This document shows positions 17,349-27,400 of a DNA stretch of 64,000 nucleotides, one piece after another. Every line of letters begins with the position of its first letter. Within the stretch, counting starts at the first letter, position 1. Both the position numbers and the translations under genes were made by a program. The notes under the pieces were generated by a model, which did not search any database, was not told the DNA's origin, and saw only the letters and a list, made by a program, of their open reading frames with translations. Origin of the DNA: Pseudomonas sp. MM213 (GTDB lineage Bacteria > Pseudomonadota > Gammaproteobacteria > Pseudomonadales > Pseudomonadaceae); the NCBI RefSeq assembly GCF_020423045.1, contig NZ_CP081943.1, positions 4,836,001 to 4,900,000 on the forward strand. Direction: 5' to 3'.

Positions 17349-17534
17349 CTTGTAGGAGCCGGCTTGCTGGCGATTCAGACAACGCGGTGTATCAGGACGG
17401 ACGCCTTCGCGGGCAAGCCTCGCTCCTACAGATCACGGACACACCGCACTCTTGTAGGAGCGAAGCTTGCTCGCGAACCAGACGACACGGATTTTCTGGA
17501 AGGACGCCTTCGCGAGCAGGCTCGCTCCTACAGG
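17349..17534. repeat. REP array, copy 2 of a ~186-bp direct repeat flanking metQ
   Basis: This array is nearly identical in cores and spacers to 16079-16265, in the same orientation and offset by about 1270 bp. Recombination between the copies would delete or duplicate exactly the metQ transcription unit. Confidence 0.92.
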
Positions 17535-17555
17535 GGGTAGGCGTGCTCCGGAGGC

Positions 17556-17651
17556 TTAGGCCGCCCTGGCCTTCAACGCCCTGCGCAACGCCACCAGCAG
17601 CTTCACGATGTCTTGCGGATCAAGCCGTTGCGGTACTTTTACGTCAGCCAT
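17556..17651 (-). CDS. Candidate 31-residue protein, divergent from the ABC transporter
   Basis: The reading frame starts ATG GCT GAC GTA after the site GGAAGAG, begins MADVKVPQRLDPQDIVKLLV and ends with the basic helix ALRRALKARAA before TAA. It is the only frame in this short gap. The predicted peptide would form one amphipathic, positively charged helix. It faces away from the transporter genes and ends at a REP array. No family is recognised. A tiny ORF of similar character (Pro followed by a basic Ala/Leu helix) precedes sfnB at 38718-38789. Translation is unproven. Confidence 0.45.
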   Translation of the reverse strand: MADVKVPQRLDPQDIVKLLVALRRALKARAA

Positions 17652-17930
17652 GTTCTCTTCCTTGTGATGGTTCGGCCGGGAGTCTGGCCAAAAGCTGTGC
17701 GTCCTTGGAGGGCTATTTCGAAAAAAAGATCCTTCCTACAGCGAAAAGGAAAATAGTCGTCTTCCCCCTTCTCGGCAAATTCACCGGATAGTTTTTTGCG
17801 TGATATCAATATGCTTTAACGGTATTTAAATTCCGATTCTTATACCTTTAAAGTCGGTGCCTGCCGGGAGGTTATCCACCGCCCATGGACTGCGCCACCG
17901 TCGCTTACCGAGCGACGTCCAGGATGTTCA
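17652..17930. promoter_or_regulatory. Intergenic promoter region between the 31-residue ORF and the ABC transporter
   Basis: No further gene is evident. An AT-rich block at 17800-17855 (gatatcaatatgctttaacggtatttaaattccgattcttatac) lies in promoter position for the transporter operon and includes attccgattct, a loose match to the shared ATTC motif. Confidence 0.35.
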
Positions 17931-18596
17931 ATGAACTTCGATTACGCTTTTATCCTCAGCACCCTGCCGGCGTTTCTCAAGGCCGTGGGCGTGACGCTGC
18001 AGGTCGGCTTCATCGCCATTGGCACCTCGCTGCTGGTGGCCTTGATCAACGCAACGATCCTGGTGTTCCGCACGCCTTACCTGCAACGCCTGGTCGGGTT
18101 GTACGTAGAACTGGCGCGCAACACGCCGCTGCTCATTCAACTGTTCTTCGTGTATTTCGCCTTGCCGGCGCTGGGCATCAAGGTGTCAGGCTTCACGGCG
18201 GCGATTATCACCATGACGTTCCTGGGCGGCGCTTACCTCACGGAAGTCCTGCGCGCCGGGGTGGACGCGGTGCCCCAGGCGCAGCTCGAGTCCGGTCGCT
18301 CCATCGGCTTGTCCCACGGGCAACTGCTGCGCTACGTGATCCTGCCGCAGGCCGGCATCCTCAGCCTGCCGTCGCTGTTCGCCAATTTCATTTTCCTGCT
18401 CAAAGAGACCACCGTGGTCTCGGCCGTGGCGGTCCCGGAAATTCTCTACACCACCAAAAGTTACATCGCGCTCTACTACAAAACCTACGAAATGCTCGCC
18501 GTGCTGACGCTGATTTGCGTGCTGCTGTTTTTGCCGCTGTCGCTGCTGCTCAGCCGTCTGGAAAGGAGGCTCCAGCATGGCCAGTTCGGGTCTTGA
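17931..18596 (+). CDS. Polar amino acid ABC transporter permease (HisMQ/YecS type), first
   Basis: This 221-residue inner-membrane permease has about five helices, the segment VELARNTPLLIQLFF typical of the His/Glu/Gln/cystine transporter family, and an EAA loop (QLESGRSIGLSHGQLLRYV). It opens a four-gene operon of two permeases, ATPase and lipoprotein. Its 3' end overlaps the second permease gene by 20 bp. The substrate cannot be read from the permease; the sulfur-rich setting favours a sulfur-containing amino acid, which is an inference. Confidence 0.88.
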   Translation: MNFDYAFILSTLPAFLKAVGVTLQVGFIAIGTSLLVALINATILVFRTPYLQRLVGLYVELARNTPLLIQLFFVYFALPALGIKVSGFTAAIITMTFLGGAYLTEVLRAGVDAVPQAQLESGRSIGLSHGQLLRYVILPQAGILSLPSLFANFIFLLKETTVVSAVAVPEILYTTKSYIALYYKTYEMLAVLTLICVLLFLPLSLLLSRLERRLQHGQFGS

Positions 18597-19236
18597 ATTG
18601 TTGTGGGTGTCGTTGCCGCAATTGGGCAAGGGCGCTGCGCAAACCCTGTCGATCTCTTTCCTGAGCATCGCCATCAGCACCGTCGGCGGTGTGCTTTACG
18701 GCGTTTTGCGTACGCTGAATTCGAAATGGCTGAACGCGATTTTGCGCGTGTATCTGGAGCTGTTCCGGGCGATCCCGGTGCTGGTCTGGTTGTATCTGCT
18801 GTTCTTCGGTCTGCCGATTTTCTTCGGCCTGAGCATTCCGAGCTTCTGGTGCGCGGTGCTGGTGCTGTCGCTGTGGGGCGCCAGCGAAGTCGGCGAAGTG
18901 GTGCGCGGCGCCTTGCATTCGTTGCCACGCGGCCAGCGTGAAGCGGGCCTGTCGATCGGCTTGAACGGCCCGCAACTCTACGGCTACGTGCTGCTGCCCC
19001 AGGCGCTGAAACGCATGACCCCGCCGACCATCAATGTCTACACGCGGATCATCAAGACCAGCTCCCTGGCGGTGCTGATTGGCGTGGTAGACGTGATCAA
19101 GGTCGGCCAGCAGATCATCGAACGCACCTACGAATCGGTGCTGATCTACGGCGCGCTGTTCCTGTTTTTCTTTTTCATCTGCTACCCGCTCTCGGCCGCC
19201 TCGCGCGTGCTGGAGCGGCGCTGGACGCAAGCATGA
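18577..19236 (+). CDS. Polar amino acid ABC transporter permease, second
   Basis: This 219-residue permease pairs with the preceding one. It carries VYLELFRAIPVLVWLYLLFF and an EAA loop (REAGLSIGLNGPQLYGYVLL). The start follows AGGAGG inside the end of the upstream gene, and its stop overlaps the ATPase start by 4 bp. Both overlaps indicate translational coupling. Confidence 0.88.
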   Translation: MASSGLELLWVSLPQLGKGAAQTLSISFLSIAISTVGGVLYGVLRTLNSKWLNAILRVYLELFRAIPVLVWLYLLFFGLPIFFGLSIPSFWCAVLVLSLWGASEVGEVVRGALHSLPRGQREAGLSIGLNGPQLYGYVLLPQALKRMTPPTINVYTRIIKTSSLAVLIGVVDVIKVGQQIIERTYESVLIYGALFLFFFFICYPLSAASRVLERRWTQA

Positions 19237-20015
19237 GCGCATTGATCGAGTTCAAGGGTTTCAACAAGTTTTTCGGCGAGCAACAAGTGCTCGACGGCAT
19301 CGACCTGCAGGTGAAATCCGGCGAAGTGATCGTCATCCTCGGCCCCAGCGGCTGCGGTAAAAGTACCCTGTTGCGTTGCCTCAACGGGCTCGAAGTCGCG
19401 CACAGCGGCAGCCTGACATTTGCCGGCCGCGAGCTGCTGGACAAAGGCACCGACTGGCGCGAAGTGCGCCAGCAGATCGGCATGGTGTTCCAGAGCTATC
19501 ACCTGTTCCCGCACATGAGCGTGCTCGACAACCTGCTGCTGGGTCCGGTCAAGGTGCAAAACCGCGAGCGTCGCGAAGCCCGGGATCAGGCCGAAGCCTT
19601 GCTGGCGCGCGTGGGCCTCTCGGACAAACGCGACGCCTTTCCTCGCCAGCTCTCCGGCGGCCAGCAGCAACGCATCGCCATCGTCCGTTCGTTGTGCATG
19701 AACCCCAAAGTCATGTTGTTCGATGAAGTCACCGCCGCCCTCGACCCGGAAATGGTCAAGGAAGTGCTGGAAGTCATTCAGGGCCTGGCCCGCGAAGGCA
19801 TGACGCTGTTGATCGTCACCCACGAAATGGCGTTCGCCCGCGCCGTGGCTGACCGCATCGTGTTCATGGATGCCGGGCGAATCCTTGAGCAAAACCCTCC
19901 CGAGATTTTCTTTACGAACCCGCAAACCGCACGAGCGCAGCAGTTCCTGGAGAAGTTCTCCTACGTCGCCGCACTACCAAAAACGACTCAAACAAAGGAA
20001 CTGGAACTGCCATGA
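19233..20015 (+). CDS. Polar amino acid ABC transporter ATP-binding protein
   Basis: This 260-residue ATPase has Walker A GPSGCGKST near residue 35, the signature LSGGQQQRI, Walker B VMLFDEVTAALDPE and the H-loop VTHEMAF. VTAALD replaces the commoner PTSALD. It overlaps the lipoprotein start by 4 bp. It energises the two permeases encoded upstream. Sequence class is GlnQ/HisP; the substrate is undetermined. Confidence 0.9.
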   Translation: MSALIEFKGFNKFFGEQQVLDGIDLQVKSGEVIVILGPSGCGKSTLLRCLNGLEVAHSGSLTFAGRELLDKGTDWREVRQQIGMVFQSYHLFPHMSVLDNLLLGPVKVQNRERREARDQAEALLARVGLSDKRDAFPRQLSGGQQQRIAIVRSLCMNPKVMLFDEVTAALDPEMVKEVLEVIQGLAREGMTLLIVTHEMAFARAVADRIVFMDAGRILEQNPPEIFFTNPQTARAQQFLEKFSYVAALPKTTQTKELELP

Positions 20016-20893
20016 AAACTGCCAAGTCTTCTCTACTGCTATTGCCACTGCTCGGCCTCGCGTTGCTGGCCGGCTGCAACAAAACCGAAGAACCCGCGAA
20101 GCCGAAAGTCGCCAGCGAAAGCACCGCGCCAGCCAGCTACCTGGACAAAATCAAGGCGCGGGACAAGTTGATCGTCGGCGTTTTCACCGACAAACCGCCG
20201 TTTGGTTTCGTCAATGAAGCGGGGCGTTACGTTGGGTTCGATACTGACATCGGCCGCCAATTTGCCAAGGATCTGCTCGGCGATGAAAACAAGGTCGAAT
20301 TCGTCGCGGTGGAACCGGCGAGCCGGATTCCGTTCCTGCAAAGTGACAAGGTCGACCTGATCCTGGCCAACATGACCGTGACCCCGGAGCGCAAGGAAGC
20401 GGTGGAATTCACCAATCCAAACCTGAAAGTCGCAGTACAGGCATTGGTGCCACAGGCCAGCGAAGTGAAGAACCTCGATGATCTGGCGACCCGCACCACC
20501 ATCGTCACCACCGGCACCACGGCAGATATCTGGCTGACCAAGAATCACCCGGACTGGAAACTGCTGAAGTTCGAGAAAAACTCCGAGTCCCTGCAAGCCC
20601 TGGCCAACGGTCGTGGCGATGCCTATGCGCAGGACAATCTGGTGCTGTTCAGCTGGGCCAAGCAGAACCCTGGCTACCGCGTGCTGGATCAGAAACTCGG
20701 TGCAGAAGCGCCGATTGCACCGGCGGTGAAGAAGGGCAACATCGAGTTGCGTGACTGGGTGAACGCCGAGTTGGCGAAGCTGGGTGAAGAGAAGTATCTG
20801 CTCAAGCTGTACGACCAGTATGTGCGCAAGGAATTGAGCGATGACACCAAGCCTGAGAGCGTGATTGTCGAGGGTGGGAAGTGGCAGGGGTGA
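20012..20893 (+). CDS. Polar amino acid ABC transporter substrate-binding lipoprotein
   Basis: This 293-residue protein has a lipoprotein signal with lipobox LLAGC (Cys near residue 23), so it is anchored to a membrane. A type-2 solute-binding domain (SBP_bac_3) follows: IVGVFTDKPPFGFVNEAG, VGFDTDIGRQFAKDLLG and DLILANMTVTPERKEAVEF. It is last in the operon, an unusual place for the binding protein. The ligand-binding Arg/Asp pattern fits an amino acid. Confidence 0.9.
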   Translation: MKTAKSSLLLLPLLGLALLAGCNKTEEPAKPKVASESTAPASYLDKIKARDKLIVGVFTDKPPFGFVNEAGRYVGFDTDIGRQFAKDLLGDENKVEFVAVEPASRIPFLQSDKVDLILANMTVTPERKEAVEFTNPNLKVAVQALVPQASEVKNLDDLATRTTIVTTGTTADIWLTKNHPDWKLLKFEKNSESLQALANGRGDAYAQDNLVLFSWAKQNPGYRVLDQKLGAEAPIAPAVKKGNIELRDWVNAELAKLGEEKYLLKLYDQYVRKELSDDTKPESVIVEGGKWQG

Positions 20894-20919
20894 TTCTGTA
20901 GTTTTTGCAGCGACCTTTC

Positions 20920-20994
20920 GACCGCTATCGCCAGCAAGCCGGCTCCTACAAGTGGATCACCGCGATCCTGTAGGAGCCGGCTTGCTGGCGATTG
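20920..20994. repeat. REPIN
   Basis: Opposed cores (cgccagcaagccggctcctaca and inverse) sit between the convergent lipoprotein and ATPase genes. Confidence 0.88.
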
Positions 20995-21010
20995 GTTTCA
21001 GCGGCGCCGC

Positions 21011-22207
21011 TCAATCCGGCCAATACCACGCCGGCTCATCCAGCATCCGCTGCCCGACAATCCCGGTCTGGCCCAGATTTTTCTCCAGCACGATGCAGTT
21101 GCACTCGGGATCTTCCTGTAGCGCCGAAATCAACCGCCGGGCATGGGACACCACCCACACCTGACACTGCTCCGACGCGCGGATAATCAAGCGCGCCAAC
21201 GCCGGCAACAGGTCCGGGTGCAGGCTGGTTTCCGGCTCGTTCAGCACCATCAGCGTCGGTGGGCGCGGCGTCAGCAGCGCCGCCACCAACAGCAAGTAGC
21301 GCAACGTCCCGTCGGACAACTCCGCCGCCGACAACGGCCGCAATAACCCTTCCTGATAAAACTCAATGGCGAAGCGGCCGCCCGCCAGCGGCTCGATATG
21401 CAGACGCGCACCGGGAAACGCATCGCTGATGGCGTTGCGCAAAGCTTCGGGGTCGCCAATCTCGATAATGGTCTGCAACGCTGCCGCCAGGTCTCTGCCG
21501 TCGTGGTGCAGCACCGGGGTGCGGGTGCCCAGCTGTGGCTGACGCACCGGCGCGTCGGCGTCGCTGCGAAAGTGATCGTAGAAGCGCCAGCGGCGGATGA
21601 ACTCACGCATCTCCAGCACCTCCGGCGAGGTCCGCAAGCTGCCAACCTGATCGAACAGGCTGTCGAACGTCGGCGTGTGCTGAGCCAGCACGTCCCAGCT
21701 GCGGTTGGCTCGGGTGCGGATCATCGGGCCGTCGCGATCCACCAGCAGGCTCGCCGGACGATAATGCGCCCCGGCCCACAGGCATTCACGCTTGATTTGC
21801 GGATCGAGGCTGAACCGTGACGCAATGGGGGTGCTGTGCCCGGGCAACATGAAATGACCGTTGGAATCGGGCAGCCCCAGGCTGATCGAGTAACCGAAGT
21901 CGTCCCCGGCAAACCCCAGGCGCAAGCGTTTGACGCCGTGGCGAACGGTCGCCTCGATCGGCACTTCGCCGTTGCGCATGCGCCGGGTGATGGTTTCAGG
22001 TCCCGCCCAGAAGGTCGAATCCAGGCCGCCTTCGCGGGCCAACGCATTGACCACGCCGCCCTGAGCGGTTTCCGCCAGCAGGCGCAACGCCCGGTAAAGG
22101 TTGGATTTGCCACTGCCGTTCGGCCCGGTGATCAGGTTCAGACGACCCAGTGGAATCACCAGTTTATTGATCGAGCGGTAATTGGCCACCGCGAGGGTTT
22201 TGAGCAT
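21011..22207 (-). CDS. AAA-family ATPase (RecF/OLD-like, COG4637 type)
   Basis: This 398-residue protein begins MLKTLAVANYRSINKLVIPL with Walker A GPNGSGKSN near residue 30. Its C-terminal half has the signature-like LSDGTLRYLLLVAALL, Walker B PTLMVLNEPETSLHP and the H-loop-like VVSHARRL. It belongs to the SMC/RecF-like predicted ATPases that contain no nuclease domain. The function is unknown; relatives are often associated with DNA repair or defence. I used the ATG at 22207 with GGAAG upstream. The longer form adds 14 residues with no family match. Confidence 0.8.
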   Translation of the reverse strand: MLKTLAVANYRSINKLVIPLGRLNLITGPNGSGKSNLYRALRLLAETAQGGVVNALAREGGLDSTFWAGPETITRRMRNGEVPIEATVRHGVKRLRLGFAGDDFGYSISLGLPDSNGHFMLPGHSTPIASRFSLDPQIKRECLWAGAHYRPASLLVDRDGPMIRTRANRSWDVLAQHTPTFDSLFDQVGSLRTSPEVLEMREFIRRWRFYDHFRSDADAPVRQPQLGTRTPVLHHDGRDLAAALQTIIEIGDPEALRNAISDAFPGARLHIEPLAGGRFAIEFYQEGLLRPLSAAELSDGTLRYLLLVAALLTPRPPTLMVLNEPETSLHPDLLPALARLIIRASEQCQVWVVSHARRLISALQEDPECNCIVLEKNLGQTGIVGQRMLDEPAWYWPD

Positions 22208-22319
22208 GGGAAGCTTCCTTACTGCTATGAGTGCAGCAAACCTGTGCACCTGTTGAACCCTGTTCTAAGCTCACAGTCGTATCGCCATTGGCACGTTCGT
22301 ACGACGCAAAGGAGTCTGC

Positions 22320-23423
22320 ATGGCTGGTCCCGGATTGAAAAGAGTGGTTGGCCTGAGTCTTCTTGTCCTGCTGGGGGCCTGCGGGGAAAAACCCCAGGTC
22401 GAAAAGGATCGTCCGCGGGTGTTCGTGCAAGTCGTCAACGCCGCGAATTACGCCGCGTCCGTGACCCTCACCGGTGATGTTCAGGCGCGCGTCCAGACAG
22501 AGCTGTCGTTCCGTGTCGGTGGCAAGATCATCCAGCGCTCGGTCGATGTCGGTGACCGGGTGTCGGCCAAGCAAGTGCTCGCCAGGCTCGACCCAAAAGA
22601 CCTGCAAACCAATGTCGACTCGGCCCAGGCACAGGTCGTCGCCGAGCAGGCTCGGGTCAAACAGGCCGCCGCCGCCTTCGTCCGCCAGCAAAAACTCCTG
22701 CCCAAGGGCTACACCAGTCAAAGCGAGTTCGACTCTGCCCAGGCCGCATTGCGCAGCAGCCAGAGCGCGCTGACGGCTGCCCAGGCCCAACTGGCCAACG
22801 CCCGCGAGCAACTGAGTTACACCGCGCTGATCGCCGACGCGCCGGGAGTGATCACTGCCCGGCAGGCCGAAGTCGGCCAGGTGGTGCAGGCCACGATGCC
22901 GATTTTCAGCCTGGCGCGCGACGGTGAGCGCGACGCGGTGTTCAACGTCTACGAGTCGCTGCTGACAGAGGACCCTGAGGGCAAAACGATTGTGGTGAGC
23001 TTGCTCGATAACCCGGCCATCAAGACCACGGGCACGGTTCGGGAAGTCACCCCGGCCGTTTCCGCGCAGACCGGTACGGTGCAGGTCAAGGTCACCCTTA
23101 ACGGTCTGCCGGAAGGCATGCAGCTTGGCTCGGTGATCAGCGGCACGGCGAAGACGCCGAGCAAATCCGCAATCGAGCTGCCATGGTCGGCGCTGACCAA
23201 AAACCTCAGCGAACCGGCCGTGTGGCTGGTGGATGACGAGGGCAAGGCGCAATTGCATACGGTGACGGTGGGTCGTTACCTGACCGGCAAAGTCATCATC
23301 AGCGATGGCCTTCAGGGCGGCGAAAAAGTCGTCATTGCCGGCGGTCAGTTGCTGCACCCCGGCGTCAAAGTGGAAATCGCCGAAAACACCTACAAGGATT
23401 TAGCTGCGGGAGCCCAGCCATGA
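22320..23423 (+). CDS. triA: RND efflux periplasmic adaptor, first (TriA-like)
   Basis: This 367-residue membrane-fusion lipoprotein has lipobox LLGAC (Cys near residue 21), the lipoyl half-motif GDVQARVQTELSFRVGGKI, a coiled-coil hairpin (about residues 95-165, Ala/Gln-rich) and beta-barrel segments. It is the first of two adaptors before one RND pump, overlapping the second by 4 bp. This two-adaptor layout matches TriABC of P. aeruginosa, which expels triclosan and uses a separately encoded OpmH channel. Gene names are assigned by layout and similarity. Confidence 0.75.
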   Translation: MAGPGLKRVVGLSLLVLLGACGEKPQVEKDRPRVFVQVVNAANYAASVTLTGDVQARVQTELSFRVGGKIIQRSVDVGDRVSAKQVLARLDPKDLQTNVDSAQAQVVAEQARVKQAAAAFVRQQKLLPKGYTSQSEFDSAQAALRSSQSALTAAQAQLANAREQLSYTALIADAPGVITARQAEVGQVVQATMPIFSLARDGERDAVFNVYESLLTEDPEGKTIVVSLLDNPAIKTTGTVREVTPAVSAQTGTVQVKVTLNGLPEGMQLGSVISGTAKTPSKSAIELPWSALTKNLSEPAVWLVDDEGKAQLHTVTVGRYLTGKVIISDGLQGGEKVVIAGGQLLHPGVKVEIAENTYKDLAAGAQP

Positions 23424-24487
23424 AGCGCGTGTTGCTGGTGTTCGCCGGAGTGCTGCTTGTGGCCTGCTCAAAAGAAGAACCGCCGCCAGAGCCGGTGCGT
23501 CCGGTGCTGTCGATCAAGGTCCAGGCGCTGGGCGAGGAGAGTCTCGGCCGCTTCGCCGGCAGCATTCAGGCCCGATACGAAACCAATGTCGGCTTCCGCG
23601 TACCGGGGCGCATCGCCAGTCGCAACGTCGATGTCGGCGCCGAGGTCGAGAAGGGCGCCTTGCTCGCGACCCTCGATCCCACCGATCAGCAAAACCAGCT
23701 GCGCTCGGCTCTGGGCGATCTGGCGAAGGTCCAGGCACAACTGATCAACGCCCAGGCCAACGCCCGGCGTCAGCAGGAGCTGTTCGATCGCGGGGTCGGT
23801 GCGCAGGCGCAACTGGACATCGCCCAGACCGATCTGAAAACCACTCAGGCCTCCCTCGATCAAGCGAAGGCGGCGGTCGATCAGGCCAAGGACCAACTCG
23901 ATTATGTCGAGTTGCGCACCGACCACAAAGCCATCGTCACCGCGTGGAACGCCGAAGCCGGGCAAGTGGTGACCGCCGGCCAGCAAGTGGTGACCCTGGC
24001 GCAGCCGGACATCAAGGAAGCGGTGATCGACCTGCCCGACACGCTGGTCGATCAGTTGCCAGCGGACGTGGTGTTTCAGGTCGCCGTGCAACTGGAACCG
24101 AACATCACCACCACCGCCATCGTCCGCGAAATCGAACCCCAGGCCCAGAGCGCCACCCGCACCCGTCGCGCCCGCCTGACCCTGACTGACACACCACCGG
24201 GGTTTCGCCTGGGCACGGCAATCAGCGTCACCCTCAGCTCTGCGATCAAACCGCGCATCGAACTGCCTCTGACCGCGCTGCAAGAGGTCGATGGCAAATC
24301 GCGGATCTGGGTCATCGACCCACAGACCCAAACCGTTTCCCCGCGTGACATCAGCCTGATCAGCCGCACCGATTCCACCATGGTCCTGGCCAGCGGCGTG
24401 AAGTCCGGCGAGCGTGTCGTGAGTGCCGGTGTGAACAGCCTGAAGCCTGGGCAGAAAGTGAAAATCGATGAGGACAGCCCACAATGA
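23420..24487 (+). CDS. triB: RND efflux periplasmic adaptor, second (TriB-like)
   Basis: This 355-residue lipoprotein has lipobox LLVAC (Cys near residue 14). It has the lipoyl motif YETNVGFRVPGRIASRNVDV, a coiled coil (about 85-155, LAKVQAQLINAQANARRQQE) and the second lipoyl half LDYVELRTDHKAIVTAWNAE. It overlaps both neighbours by 4 bp, so the three proteins are made in step. It would assemble with the first adaptor as a mixed ring linking the pump to an outer-membrane channel. Confidence 0.75.
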   Translation: MKRVLLVFAGVLLVACSKEEPPPEPVRPVLSIKVQALGEESLGRFAGSIQARYETNVGFRVPGRIASRNVDVGAEVEKGALLATLDPTDQQNQLRSALGDLAKVQAQLINAQANARRQQELFDRGVGAQAQLDIAQTDLKTTQASLDQAKAAVDQAKDQLDYVELRTDHKAIVTAWNAEAGQVVTAGQQVVTLAQPDIKEAVIDLPDTLVDQLPADVVFQVAVQLEPNITTTAIVREIEPQAQSATRTRRARLTLTDTPPGFRLGTAISVTLSSAIKPRIELPLTALQEVDGKSRIWVIDPQTQTVSPRDISLISRTDSTMVLASGVKSGERVVSAGVNSLKPGQKVKIDEDSPQ

Positions 24488-27400
24488 AAGGGAGTTTCAA
24501 CTTATCCGAATGGGCCCTCAAGCATCAGTCGTTTGTCTGGTATTTGATGTTCATCGCGCTGCTGATGGGCGTGTTCTCGTACATGAACCTCGGCCGCGAG
24601 GAAGACCCCTCGTTCACCATCAAGACCATGGTCATCCAGTCCAGCTGGCCGGGTGCGACCCAGGAAGAAACCCTCAAGCAGGTCACCGACCGCATCGAGA
24701 AAAAGCTCGAAGAACTCGACTCCCTCGACTATGTGAAAAGCTATACACGACCCGGTGAGTCCACGGTCTTCGTGAACCTGCGCGACACCACCAGCGCCAA
24801 GGACATCCCGGAAATCTGGTACCAGGTGCGCAAGAAGATCAACGACATTCGCGGCCAGTTCCCCAAGGGCCTGCAAGGGCCTGGGTTCAACGACGAATTC
24901 GGTGATGTGTTCGGTTCGGTGTACGCCTTTACCGCTGACGGCTTGTCGATGCGCCAGTTGCGCGATTACGTCGAGCAGGTCCGCGCCGAGATTCGTGAAG
25001 TGCCGGGGCTGGGCAAGGTCGAGATGGTCGGCGAGCAGGATGAAGTGCTCTACCTGAACTTCTCCACCCGCAAACTGGCGGCGCTGGGCATTGATCAGCG
25101 TCAGGTCGTGGATAGCCTGCAATCGCAAAACGCGGTGACGCCGGCCGGGGTCATTGAAGCCGGTCCCGAGCGGATTTCCATTCGCACCACCGGGCAGTTC
25201 GCGTCCGAGAAAGACCTGGAAAACGTCAACCTGCGGCTCAACGATCGCTTCTATCGCCTGGCCGACATTGCCGACATCAGTCGGGGTTATGTCGACCCGG
25301 CGACCCCGGAGTTTCGCTACAACGGCCATCCGGCCATCGGCCTGGCCATTGCCATGAAGAAGGGCGGCAACATTCAGGATTTCGGCAAGGCGCTGCACCA
25401 GCGCATGATCGACCTGACCGCCGATTTGCCGGTGGGCGTCGGTGTGTACAACGTTTCCGACCAGGCCGCCGTGGTGGAAAAAGCCGTTGGCGGCTTCACC
25501 AGCGCGCTGTTCGAAGCGGTGGTGATCGTGCTGGTGGTCAGCTTCGTCAGCCTCGGCGTGCGCGCCGGGTTAGTGGTGGCGTGCTCGATTCCGCTGGTAC
25601 TGGCGATGGTCTTCGTCTTCATGGAATACAGCGGCATCACCATGCAGCGGATTTCCCTCGGTGCGCTGATCATCGCCCTCGGCCTGCTGGTGGACGACGC
25701 GATGATCACGGTCGAGATGATGGTCACCCGGCTGGAGATGGGTGAAACCAAGGAGCAGGCGGCCACGTTCGCCTACACCTCGACCGCGTTCCCGATGCTC
25801 ACCGGTACGCTGGTGACGGTGGCCGGTTTTGTACCGATCGGCCTGAACGCCAGTTCGGCGGGCGAGTACACCTTCACGCTGTTTGCGGTGATTGCCGTGG
25901 CGATGCTGGTGTCGTGGGTTGTCGCGGTGTTGTTCGCGCCGGTGATCGGCGTGCACATCCTCAGCGCCAACGTGAAACCTCATGACGCGGAACCCGGACG
26001 CATCGGCCGTGCCTTCAATTACGGCATGCTCTGGTCCATGCGCAATCGCTGGTGGGCCATCGGCATCACCATTGCCTTGTTCGTGGCGTCGGTGTTTTCC
26101 ATGCAGTTCGTGCAGAACCAGTTCTTCCCGTCCTCGGACCGGCCGGAAATTCTCGTCGACCTGAACCTGCCGCAAAACGCTTCGATTGCCGAAACCCGCA
26201 AAGCCGTCGACAAGCTCGAAGCGACGCTCAAGGACGACCCGGACATCGTGCGCTGGAGCACTTACATCGGCGAAGGCGCGATCCGTTTCTACCTGCCGCT
26301 CGACCAGCAATTGCAAAACCCGTACTACGCGCAATTGGTCATCGTCAGCAAAGGCCTGGAATCGCGAGAAGCCCTGAGTCAGCGTTTGCGCGAACGCTTG
26401 CGCAAGGATTTCGTCGGCATTGGCAGTTACGTCCAGGCGCTGGAAATGGGCCCGCCTGTCGGGCGGCCGATCCAGTACCGGGTCAGCGGCAAGGACATCG
26501 ACCAGGTGCGTAAACATGCCATCGCCCTGGCCACCGAGCTGGACAAGAACTCGCACATCGGCGAGATCATTTACGACTGGAACGAGCCGGGCAAAGTCCT
26601 GCGCATCGACATCGCCCAGGACAAGGTGCGGCAACTGGGGTTGTCGTCGGAAGACGTGGCCAATCTGATGAACAGCATCGTCGTCGGTGCGCCGGTGACG
26701 CAGGTTGATGACGATATCTACCTGATCAACGTCGTGGGCCGCGCGGTGGACGCGGAGCGCGGTACGCCGGAAACGTTGCAGAACCTGCAGATCGTCACGC
26801 CCAGCGGCACCTCGATCCCGCTGCTGGCTTTCGCCACCGTGCGCTATGAACTTGAGCAGCCGCTGGTGTGGCGTCGCGACCGCAAGCCGACCATCACCAT
26901 CAAGGCTGCGGTGCGCGACGAGATTCAGCCGACCGATCTGGTCAAGCAACTGAAGCCGGAGATCGAAAAATTCGCCGCCGCTTTGCCGGTGGGCTACAAG
27001 GTCGCCACGGGCGGTACGGTTGAGGAAAGCGGCAAGGCACAAGGGCCGATTGCCAAGGTGGTGCCGTTGATGCTGTTCCTGATGGCGACCTTCCTGATGA
27101 TTCAATTGCACAGCGTGCAGAAGCTTTTCCTGGTGGCGAGCGTCGCGCCGCTCGGCCTGATCGGCGTGGTGCTGGCGTTGATTCCCACCGGCACGCCGAT
27201 GGGCTTCGTGGCGATCCTGGGGATTCTGGCGTTGATCGGGATCATCATCCGCAACTCGGTGATTCTGGTGACGCAGATCGACGCCCTGGAGAAAGAGGGG
27301 TTGTCACCGTGGGATGCGGTGGCGCAAGCCACGGAACACCGTCGCCGGCCGATTCTGCTGACGGCTGCGGCGGCGAGCCTGGGGATGATCCCGATTGCCC

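Noticed and set aside
16079..17534. Possible CRISPR array
   Set aside because: The repeated units alternate in orientation, spacers differ in length and the cores are REP sequences; there are no cas genes.
17885..18664. Alternative 259-codon frame over the first permease of the ABC operon
   Set aside because: It lacks membrane helices and conflicts with the permease frame, which has clear family motifs and operon overlaps.
25570..27111. 513-codon antisense frame over triC
   Set aside because: It has a shadow composition (His/Arg/Gln-rich), and the RND pump on the other strand is unambiguous.
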